From NCBI GenBank assembly GCA_017631385.1, contig JAGBTH010000051.1, positions 1-38,949 of the forward strand: a DNA stretch of 38,949 nt, written 5' to 3'. The position numbers were made by a program, and so were the translations under genes. Source of the stretch: Kiritimatiellia bacterium. Lineage in GTDB: Bacteria; Verrucomicrobiota; Kiritimatiellia; RFP12; UBA1067. Under the pieces are notes generated by a model. The model did no database searches. It was not told where the DNA came from and was given only the letters and a program-made list of their open reading frames with translations. This document shows, piece by piece, positions 1-7,521 of the stretch. The first letter of the stretch is position 1, and every line of letters starts with the position of its first letter.

Positions 1-35
1 AATCATCTAGGAGATTCTGAAAGTAAACGCACGTC

Positions 36-51
36 CCCTCCCCGGGGAGGG
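36..51. repeat. 16-base GC palindrome in the leader region
   Basis: A perfect, loopless palindrome, CCCTCCCCGGGGAGGG, sits in the noncoding stretch before the first operon. It has no T-tract, so it is not an obvious intrinsic terminator. It could be a protein-binding site or the end of an upstream unit outside the window. Nothing else in 1-213 looks coding. Confidence 0.5.
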
Positions 52-99
52 TAGAGGGAGAAATCTTGTACTCTTCTGTTATAGCTAATCTTTATGGGT

Positions 100-128
100 A
101 GTAAACGAACGTAATTTATTCGTTTACT
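100..128. promoter_or_regulatory. Inverted repeat, candidate operator of the CARF operon
   Basis: The arms AGTAAACGAA (100-109) and TTCGTTTACT (119-128) form a perfect 10-base inverted repeat with a 9-base spacer. An extra half site, AGTAAACGCACG, lies at 22-33 and matches 100-111 in 11 of 12 bases. The repeat is about 70 bases before the -10 box of the operon, whose first gene appears to encode a CARF protein with a winged-helix end. A role as binding site for that protein is an inference. Confidence 0.45.
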
Positions 129-195
129 TTTGGAAACCACAGGTCTTTTATGGCGAAATCATTGAGATGTTTATTATTTGCAGGCATGGAATTTT

Positions 196-203
196 GGTAT
201 AAT
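196..203 (+). promoter_or_regulatory. Extended -10 promoter, near-leaderless
   Basis: The sequence TTTTGGTATAAT ends at 203, giving a perfect -10 hexamer TATAAT (198-203) preceded by TGG (extended -10). The best -35-like string is TTGCAG at 178-183, with a 14-base spacer that is too short. The ATG at 214 lies only 10 bases after the hexamer, so transcription should start about 3-4 bases before the start codon. Confidence 0.7.
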
Positions 204-213
204 ATTCGTGAAA

Positions 214-1338
214 ATGAATGATAAAAAGATAGTTTTAGTTGTCGGTATGGGGACGTCTCCCGCGGTGATGACGGAGACGGTTTGGGCGCTTGCGCATCAG
301 AGTGACCCTGTTGTGCCAGATGAGGTTGTTGTTATAACGACGAAGTCTGGTAAGGACGCTTTGCGCACGGCGATTATGTCGGGTGCGCCAAGCGTATGGA
401 ATAGACTTAAAACCGCTCTCGCGAAAGAGAAGATCGCGATAGACGGTAAATTAGTTTTCGGAGATACTTCAATTCGGGTGATTCCAGACGCGGACGGGAA
501 TGAGGCGAGCGATTTGCGCACGGGCGCGGATAACATGCGCGCGGCGGACTTTATGCTTGGAGAACTACGCAAGTATACTGCGGATTCGGCGACTACTATT
601 CTCTGTTCTATTGCTGGTGGCCGCAAGACAATGAGTGCGCTTCTCTTTTCGTGCATGTCGCTTCTTGGGCGAGAGGAAGATAAAGTGTATCACGTGCTTT
701 TGCCGCCGGAGTTTGAATCTGGCACAGAACCGCCATTCTTCTTTCCTGAACCGGGTGTGACATACACATCTAAAAAGACCGAGAAGAAATACAGGGCGAA
801 AAAGATACAGAGTGAATTGTTTGAGGTGCCTTATGTGCGTATGCGCGGCTGGTATCAAGATAAGTTTAAGGGCGAACCGCCGAGCTACAAGTCGCTTATT
901 TCAAAGGTGCAAAGTGTTGCGCCCCCAGCCGTTGTATATCCTGAGATTGAGATTGACGCATGGAACGGATGGGTGAAGGTGAATGGCGCGGATGTTAAAA
1001 TGAGTCGGCCGTGTTTCGCTGCGTTATTGCTTTTAGCGAGTGGATGTGAACCGAAGAAGCTTCATGCGCGGCTATGTGAGCTTCATGCTCAACACGGTGC
1101 TGCAGAATGTGATTGGCTCTCTACATTTAGGGCTGGTACGCTTTTTACTAATCTCGATTTTGTTGAAGATCTCACAAAAACACTATCAAATCTTCGCAAG
1201 AGCTTGTCCGCGGCAGGTTTTCAAAATGTTGAAACACTTGTCCCGCAACGTTTTAGACCTGTGACATTTTTGATTTCCAACATTAAGTGGTCTAATAAAA
1301 AGAGGATTTTGATATGTAATGAGGAGAGTTCTAAATGA
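214..1338 (+). CDS. CARF-domain protein, Cas_NE0113/Csm6-type ring-nuclease family
   Basis: This 374-residue protein looks like the CRISPR-associated NE0113 family (TIGR02584/PF09623). The N-terminal CARF-like Rossmann fold shows GMGTSPAVMTET at residues 11-22 and the second ligand-loop motif CSIAGGRKTMS at 131-141. Such domains bind cyclic oligoadenylates made by type III CRISPR complexes, and some members degrade them. Residues about 245-350 (IEIDAW...VKVNG...LLLLAS) resemble a winged-helix domain, so it may bind DNA. The start at 214 is preferred over an upstream TTG at 178 because the -10 box lies between them. It overlaps the next gene by 4 bases (ATGA) and heads a four-gene operon. No cas10 or CRISPR array is visible, so any cyclic-nucleotide signal must come from elsewhere. 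Family assignment is fairly confident; regulator versus ring nuclease is open. Confidence 0.75.
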   Translation: MNDKKIVLVVGMGTSPAVMTETVWALAHQSDPVVPDEVVVITTKSGKDALRTAIMSGAPSVWNRLKTALAKEKIAIDGKLVFGDTSIRVIPDADGNEASDLRTGADNMRAADFMLGELRKYTADSATTILCSIAGGRKTMSALLFSCMSLLGREEDKVYHVLLPPEFESGTEPPFFFPEPGVTYTSKKTEKKYRAKKIQSELFEVPYVRMRGWYQDKFKGEPPSYKSLISKVQSVAPPAVVYPEIEIDAWNGWVKVNGADVKMSRPCFAALLLLASGCEPKKLHARLCELHAQHGAAECDWLSTFRAGTLFTNLDFVEDLTKTLSNLRKSLSAAGFQNVETLVPQRFRPVTFLISNIKWSNKKRILICNEESSK

Positions 1339-1949
1339 AAAGAAGATTGCAAATGGGTAAGGTTAAGCGAGTTAAAGATGCGGTTTGTGTTGCGCTTGGA
1401 GCTGTGTATAAAAATGAGTTTCGACTTATACAACAACAATGCCATGAATTAAATATTGTGGGTGCTTTTTATCATTATTTTAGGAGTATGTTTGAAAGAG
1501 ATTTTGAATCGTACTCTATTGATATGGAATATAGCCGCATGGGAGAAAGAAAAATGTCTAAGTCGATTAGTGTTTCAGCAGAGAAAAGGAAGTGTTCTTA
1601 CTGTCATGAAAAACATTCTCGGAGAGTTAGGTCAGATTTTATAATTCACAAGCCTGGTACGGATGATAATTTAGTAGTAATTGAGTTTAAAGGAGAATGG
1701 TCAAAAGGGTGCTTTGCGTGGGATAAAAAGAAATTACAGGAATTGACTAAGCCTCTATCAAGTCGTTCGGATACGGATGATTATGTATGTGGTTATCAGT
1801 TAGGAGTGTCAATTGTGTTGAATAATCAAAGAGTGGTGATGAGTTTTTATCCTGATAATAATGATAACGCAAATCTTAATTCGGAAGAGATATCGAAGGA
1901 TGAGCTGATTGATAGATATGAATCATATTTATCAAGGTCTGTTGAATGA
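1335..1949 (+). CDS. Small PD-(D/E)XK-type nuclease candidate
   Basis: The protein has 204 residues. The core R-S-D101-F-I-I-H followed 16 residues later by E117-F-K119 matches the D...ExK active-site pattern of PD-(D/E)XK nucleases. The hydrophobic strand YQLGVSIVLN follows at 154-163, as in many members. A CxxC...H cluster (C87, C90, H94) just before the first Asp could bind a metal. The gene starts inside the end of the CARF gene and has a GAGGAG ribosome-binding site at 1321-1326. It is probably the DNA- or RNA-cutting subunit of the operon. I do not recognise the exact family, and the nuclease call rests only on the motif. Confidence 0.6.
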   Translation: MKRRLQMGKVKRVKDAVCVALGAVYKNEFRLIQQQCHELNIVGAFYHYFRSMFERDFESYSIDMEYSRMGERKMSKSISVSAEKRKCSYCHEKHSRRVRSDFIIHKPGTDDNLVVIEFKGEWSKGCFAWDKKKLQELTKPLSSRSDTDDYVCGYQLGVSIVLNNQRVVMSFYPDNNDNANLNSEEISKDELIDRYESYLSRSVE

Positions 1950-1965
1950 TTAAAGGAGATTTCAT

Positions 1966-4900
1966 ATGTCGGATATTGGAAAAGCTTTTGACGAAAAATT
2001 CGGGCTGACAGGAGTTGCGATAGTTCCAAAATATAAAAAGTCGCATTGTTTTTCAAAGAAGAACGGTCCAAAGTTTCGTAACTCTACTAGGATTGAATTA
2101 TCTCCTTTTCAAAAGTCTTTTTGTGAATATTTAAGTTTGAATGCATACACGGATAATGGTGATATGCTTTATGAATTTATTGTAAAATTAACACAAGAGT
2201 GCGGTTCTGTTGTCCTGAAGGAAATTCGACTTTTGGATTTTGCGCGAATTGAACGATATATAACTGAAATCAATGGAAAGATGTCAGATCCTATTGAAGG
2301 ACATTTCAAAATTCATGGTAATTGGAGCTCTCTTAAGGAATTTACCGAAGATGGATATTATCGTATTAAATGGAGGTTTAAAGGAAAATCTTGTGATGTG
2401 GCGCTTGATTCGAATGTTAAAATACGAAAATTAGGTGCGAAAGATATTGTTAAATGTAAATATAATGCCGCAAAGAATATGTCTGCTGGTACGGCTAAAG
2501 ACATAAGTAAACTGCACGATACGCTTGATAAGCAATTGCAAGAAGCGGGAGAAGATGTATTTATCTATGAGCTTTTACAAAATGCGAATGATTATCCTTG
2601 CGGAAATGAAAAGGTTGATGCTGAATTCAGAATATGTCAAGATGAACATTGTTCAGGTTATTTGGCTTTTTGTCATACGGGATCAGAGTTTTCTGCTGCA
2701 AATGTAGCTGCTATTTGTTCTGCAAATGATGAAGATAAAGCTCATAATTTGAAAGCAATAGGATATAAAGGTATTGGGTTTAAAACGGTATTTAGATTTA
2801 ATGATCGTGTGGAAGTGCATTCTGGGGGGTATGGTTTTGCTTTTGACAAGGCAACTCAGAAGGAGAAAGCTTTTATACCATGGCGGACAACACCTGTTTG
2901 GGTTGGTCCAAAATGTTCTAAAGATTATCGTGTTGAAATACGGATGATGCCGCGCGACAGAAAGATGTTATCCGATGGATGCGGGTATGCGGCACAACTT
3001 GAAAGGTTGTTTTCCACAGAGCGTCCGCTATTATTTATACCAAATCTTAAGAGTGTAAGAATTAAAACATCGATTAATGGCGAAGTTATCAACAGAGAAG
3101 TTCGAGATAGTGAATGGTGCATTAGCGCTCAAATGATAGCAAAAGTTGATGATAAGATTCGTCAAAAAATAAATGAAGCATTGCTAGATGTTGATCATTG
3201 TCGTATTCCTCCAAAGTATAAGGATTTAGACAAAACAGCTATTTCCTTCGCTTGTCAACGTAATGGTCGAAACTTAATTCCAGAAGAGGATGGTTGTTTA
3301 TATTGTTATCTTCCTGCAAAAGACGCAAAGTGGGGATTTAGGTTTTTAATGAATACTGATATGATTCCAAATGGTCCTCGTAATGATATTGAGTATTCAT
3401 TGGAAGTTAATAAGTATTTTGCGAGAGTTGCAGGTGAGAAGTTTTTTGCGTGGATTGATTCGCTTATACGTTCTGGTGAGTATGACTATGATTCCATATT
3501 TGCATTGATACCCGACTTTGATGAGTGCAAGAAAAATAGAGCATCAGAGGTTGTTGAGTTCATTGAAGAATTTCAGGGTGGGTTTGAATCAAGATTGCTC
3601 GGGCTTCAGATTCCTTCATCGAAGAACAGTCTCGTTCCTGCTTCGGAAATCGCATTTGATTCTACAGGAATTCTCAAGGCATTTGGTGAGCCTGTATGGG
3701 AACGCCTTGGATATAGAGGTGCTGTCCCTCATAAGTTATTACGCGACAGCAAAGACTTTGATTCGTTTGTTAAGCGGTATAAGACATTGTTGAAGATTCA
3801 AGAGTTTGGTTTTGACGATCTTGTGAAAGCAGTAGGCAATGGGTCATTCCAGGAATGGCTTGAAAACCCGAATGCCAACCAACAGTTCTTTAAATATTTA
3901 GATGGTAAGGGTAAGATAGAACTGTTTAGGTCTGCTAGAATATTTCTCGATGACAAGAGGAGACTTGGTGCGCCGCAAGATATGTACTACCATCCAGATG
4001 TAGAAAAGTATTTGAAACCGTTTTCTGACTGTTTCCGGTATTTGCCCTCATCAGCGCCATGTTATGATAAACTTAGTAAAGACTGGTTCATTCCACTTTA
4101 TCCCAAGAAACTTGTTTGCGATATTTTGTTTTCCAGCGTTAACGAAGGGCGGACGCGTGAGCGGCTAAAAGATGTGTGCGCAGCACGTATGTTTTTTTGC
4201 TTTCTTGCAAAGTACAAAACTTATACTCGCACTTATACCGACTCTTACGTCTATTATGGACGACAACGTATGCGACAAGTGCCAAAGCAAGAGGAAAGGT
4301 TTACACGAGAATTTCTTGAAAAACTTCCTGTCGTTCTTGAAAGCGGCGAAGCCGTTACTGCAATTGTTACTGCTGAGTATTCTATTTTTCTTCCCGAACA
4401 AGTAGCTGCACAATCTGTTGTTGCAAATTACCGTTGGATTAATCATGGATGGGTGCGTTTTCTAAATGATGGTTATTTTGATTGTGAAGATGGCAACTCG
4501 ATCCGGGAATGGTTCTTGGAAGACCATGGGCAAGGAAATAACGCATGGAAACTTGTTCATGCATGGAATACAAGAGATGTATTGTCGGCAATCGCCGACA
4601 AGTTTAAAAGCGATATTCGCAGAAGAATAATTGATTTGCGAAACGATCTTGGATTTTATGATTTCATCAGCAAATGTATAGATGAGAGATGTATTAATTT
4701 GGGCTGGGTAAAGCAACAGTTGTCAGGGTGGCCAGTACTTGATGGTGGCGAGGTGATTGTAGAAAGTTCAGATAAGGTAATGTTCTACAGTAACAGTAGC
4801 ATATTGCACTGGGTGAACTCTGGCTGGCTTGATGATATGGTTCTCGTCTTAAATGAGAGGTATTCTGCACAAAAGAAGTTGTTCGATGTTTTGGGTGCGC

Positions 4901-7512
4901 AAGAGTTTGAGGAAGGAAATTTTGGAGAGATATTTAGGACATTGCTTGCGCCGCATTTAAATTTGGATTCGCGTGAGAAGGTGATAGCATTCCATCGGTT
5001 CATGGCAACGAAGAAGGAGTCGTTCGTCAGTACCAATCAGATAGAAGTACTTAAGAGGTTGCCCACGCTTATTAGTGGGGATGAGAACCCGACTGATGGC
5101 CTTGATGGGGTGTATCTTCCGACTAAGACTAAGATTGATATTGACAGCGAGATTGCGGCAGGATACATTTCTACGGAAATCAAGGTCCTTGATGATGCTC
5201 TTTGTGACGATGGTACGATGGAGTATTGGAAGTGGCTTGGGGTTAAGTCTTTAAATGAAGTGGAAATACTAAAGAAGCGTCTTGAAAAATATCTTGGAAT
5301 CCAAAAGGAGTTTACAGAGAATGGTGCAAATGATGCAACCTTCAAGGAATATCATATAGGATTGATTAATACATTGGCTTCTAGCGATGTGCTGCAAACG
5401 CTCAAAGATAACGGATGCGGTGACTTGATAGAAAAAGTTCGGTTGTTCTCAAAAGGTGGCGAATTGCTTTTGCCGACCGAAATGAGATGGTCGAAAGAAT
5501 ATCACCCATTGTGGGATTTTGAGTCGTTCAACAGTGGTGGTGTCTATACGTCGGAGATGTACTGTGGGATTGAAGGAATAAAAGAACTCTTCAAGGAGCT
5601 TGGTATCAAAGATAAGTTCTCGAAATCGGATGTTGCGTTGCTGGCGAACAAGGAGTTCTGTGAATATTTTTGGAAGAACTATCTACTATTGAATGAGTCG
5701 GAGTGGGATAAAGTTAAAGATTACCTTAATGCGGACTTGCCGTGCGTGTTGGATAGGCGTGGCGTAGTACGTAAGCCTGAAGAACTTTATCATCTTGAAA
5801 TCGAAGATTATGTTTTGAAGTTGCCCGATAGCGAATCAAAGTTACCGATGGTAGATGGGATGGACAAGAATCGTCTGTCGCAACTTGAAATGAAAACAGC
5901 CTTGTCTGTCGGAGACTCATTGGCGTTTTTACTTGCCGATTCAGATTGTAAGATGTACAAGATGCGAGGCAAGGTGTTGGAGTGGATTGCAAAGGGGGGT
6001 GCTACGGCATCCTGTGATTTGGTTGATAAATATAGAAGCGACGAACGTGCCAAATGGCGGAACGGGCAGAAGGATTCTGTGAGTGTCAAAGAGCTGTGTG
6101 CTATTCGTCGGAAGAATTCCGGGCAGGTCCGGCTTTTTGCAAGTGACCCACACGTTATGGATTTGACTGGGCTTGGCATTGGCGGCGACGGTCTTGATGC
6201 CATGCGGACCGAAGTTGAGAAGGCGCTTGTGTGGTTAGGGGTTAAATTAGTTGATGATGGCAGCATTGAAATTGAGCCGGCTAATGAAATTGTAAAAAGT
6301 GATAAAGTGATATCTGATATTGCGGTACGAATGCTAGTGTTTCTTGCCGAACGTTATCCTGACGGGTGGGAACAGGAATTCTCTGCTGTCTATTCACGAC
6401 TTAAGGATTTTAAATTCATCAAATGTAGTGGTTTGATCGTTCGCTGCAAGGACAATGATTGGTTGCGTGCTGAACACGGCACTTTTCTCTCTAAAGGTGA
6501 TAGTATTTACTTTGTCGAGGATTGGCAAAGCAAATTCGTATATGGTGATATGGTTGCCGAATTATGGGAGAAAGCTTGCAAAAAGCAATACTCTCTTGAC
6601 GATCTCAAAATGGCGCTTGATACAAGTGGTGGAGACTATCAGTTGGTCAAAAGGATAGTGTTGGACAAAAAGAACTTGTTGGATGATGAACAGTTCGTGC
6701 AGACGCTAAAAGAGCAATTTCCAAATGTTCACAGTATGGTATGTGATTGGTTGCGCGAAAAGGAATGCGCGCCCACTCCATCGACAGATAGCTTGAATGA
6801 TAGACAAGCCGTTGTAGAAGACACTCAACCATCCGGCGAAGAAAAGGAACAAAGCGAAGCGCCGATCCACGAACCAGAGATCAAGAGAAACTACTCTGAA
6901 GATGAGCAGGAACAGATGTTCCGCATATTCGGGAACGGATTGACGGTGGACCAGATGAACGATGAGAACCGCTTAGTTTGCATTCGTTTGTTCAATAGTC
7001 TGAAGGCACAAGGATATGAACCTCGGATGTTAGAAGCGGATTTCGTTCGGGATGTCTATGATAACAGGAAGACGTTTCGCGCTTCCACAATAGAAACTAA
7101 TGATGGACGACAGATACATGTAATCAGTGCCCGCAAGGGAGTTGCGTATTTGCCGCCAAGATGGTGGACGCGTTTGGCAGAGCCCAATAACACTAAGTAT
7201 GTTGTATGTGCAGTGTTGAATCATCTGCCAGATGGTTTTAAGTATTTTAGATGCCGTGACGATTTGTTGACGGTAATAGGTGATAATCTTGGTGTCATAC
7301 GGGTTCATGGAGAAACGGCGGAATCACGCTTAGATCGCACCCTGCGTTTGTTTGAGTTTGATCCCGAGCTTTCTGATTTCAGTATATATTCTCTTTTGCG
7401 TGTGAAAGCTACTTGTAATTATGATGCTGCATTTAAGGAGGATATGAAGTTTGCTGATTCTATAGGCCGCGAAATGGGCGTGGAAGAAGAGCAAGATAAC
7501 GATGCTTATTGA
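1966..7512 (+). CDS. Giant sacsin-like (Hsp90-type GHKL) ATPase protein
   Basis: The protein has 1848 residues. The N-terminal part carries a Bergerat-fold ATP-binding domain of the sacsin type: the N-box ELLQNANDYP (202-211), the loop FCHTGSEF (about 235-242) in place of the usual DNGxGF, and the glycine motif IGYKGIGFKTVF (265-276). The remaining ~1500 residues show no family I know. The last ~150 residues, after an acidic linker (about 1610-1640), resemble a PD-(D/E)XK or NO VEIN-like alpha/beta fold, but a clear catalytic set is missing. Sacsin-like ATPases recur in bacterial defence islands; their exact role is little known. A strong AAAGGAG site precedes the start. It lies 16 bases after the nuclease gene and 9 before the helicase gene, so the proteins probably form one complex. 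It is visibly more AT-rich than the housekeeping genes. Confidence 0.75.
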   Translation: MSDIGKAFDEKFGLTGVAIVPKYKKSHCFSKKNGPKFRNSTRIELSPFQKSFCEYLSLNAYTDNGDMLYEFIVKLTQECGSVVLKEIRLLDFARIERYITEINGKMSDPIEGHFKIHGNWSSLKEFTEDGYYRIKWRFKGKSCDVALDSNVKIRKLGAKDIVKCKYNAAKNMSAGTAKDISKLHDTLDKQLQEAGEDVFIYELLQNANDYPCGNEKVDAEFRICQDEHCSGYLAFCHTGSEFSAANVAAICSANDEDKAHNLKAIGYKGIGFKTVFRFNDRVEVHSGGYGFAFDKATQKEKAFIPWRTTPVWVGPKCSKDYRVEIRMMPRDRKMLSDGCGYAAQLERLFSTERPLLFIPNLKSVRIKTSINGEVINREVRDSEWCISAQMIAKVDDKIRQKINEALLDVDHCRIPPKYKDLDKTAISFACQRNGRNLIPEEDGCLYCYLPAKDAKWGFRFLMNTDMIPNGPRNDIEYSLEVNKYFARVAGEKFFAWIDSLIRSGEYDYDSIFALIPDFDECKKNRASEVVEFIEEFQGGFESRLLGLQIPSSKNSLVPASEIAFDSTGILKAFGEPVWERLGYRGAVPHKLLRDSKDFDSFVKRYKTLLKIQEFGFDDLVKAVGNGSFQEWLENPNANQQFFKYLDGKGKIELFRSARIFLDDKRRLGAPQDMYYHPDVEKYLKPFSDCFRYLPSSAPCYDKLSKDWFIPLYPKKLVCDILFSSVNEGRTRERLKDVCAARMFFCFLAKYKTYTRTYTDSYVYYGRQRMRQVPKQEERFTREFLEKLPVVLESGEAVTAIVTAEYSIFLPEQVAAQSVVANYRWINHGWVRFLNDGYFDCEDGNSIREWFLEDHGQGNNAWKLVHAWNTRDVLSAIADKFKSDIRRRIIDLRNDLGFYDFISKCIDERCINLGWVKQQLSGWPVLDGGEVIVESSDKVMFYSNSSILHWVNSGWLDDMVLVLNERYSAQKKLFDVLGAQEFEEGNFGEIFRTLLAPHLNLDSREKVIAFHRFMATKKESFVSTNQIEVLKRLPTLISGDENPTDGLDGVYLPTKTKIDIDSEIAAGYISTEIKVLDDALCDDGTMEYWKWLGVKSLNEVEILKKRLEKYLGIQKEFTENGANDATFKEYHIGLINTLASSDVLQTLKDNGCGDLIEKVRLFSKGGELLLPTEMRWSKEYHPLWDFESFNSGGVYTSEMYCGIEGIKELFKELGIKDKFSKSDVALLANKEFCEYFWKNYLLLNESEWDKVKDYLNADLPCVLDRRGVVRKPEELYHLEIEDYVLKLPDSESKLPMVDGMDKNRLSQLEMKTALSVGDSLAFLLADSDCKMYKMRGKVLEWIAKGGATASCDLVDKYRSDERAKWRNGQKDSVSVKELCAIRRKNSGQVRLFASDPHVMDLTGLGIGGDGLDAMRTEVEKALVWLGVKLVDDGSIEIEPANEIVKSDKVISDIAVRMLVFLAERYPDGWEQEFSAVYSRLKDFKFIKCSGLIVRCKDNDWLRAEHGTFLSKGDSIYFVEDWQSKFVYGDMVAELWEKACKKQYSLDDLKMALDTSGGDYQLVKRIVLDKKNLLDDEQFVQTLKEQFPNVHSMVCDWLREKECAPTPSTDSLNDRQAVVEDTQPSGEEKEQSEAPIHEPEIKRNYSEDEQEQMFRIFGNGLTVDQMNDENRLVCIRLFNSLKAQGYEPRMLEADFVRDVYDNRKTFRASTIETNDGRQIHVISARKGVAYLPPRWWTRLAEPNNTKYVVCAVLNHLPDGFKYFRCRDDLLTVIGDNLGVIRVHGETAESRLDRTLRLFEFDPELSDFSIYSLLRVKATCNYDAAFKEDMKFADSIGREMGVEEEQDNDAY

Positions 7513-7521
7513 GGAGCTAAA

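Noticed and set aside
1-213. CRISPR leader or repeat remnant before the CARF gene
   Set aside because: The AGTAAACG half sites occur only twice in direct orientation, 78 bases apart, plus one inverse, which fits an operator better than an array.
5808-6266. 152-codon ORF opposite the giant ATPase gene
   Set aside because: It is a reverse-frame shadow within a clearly coding gene, without recognisable domains.
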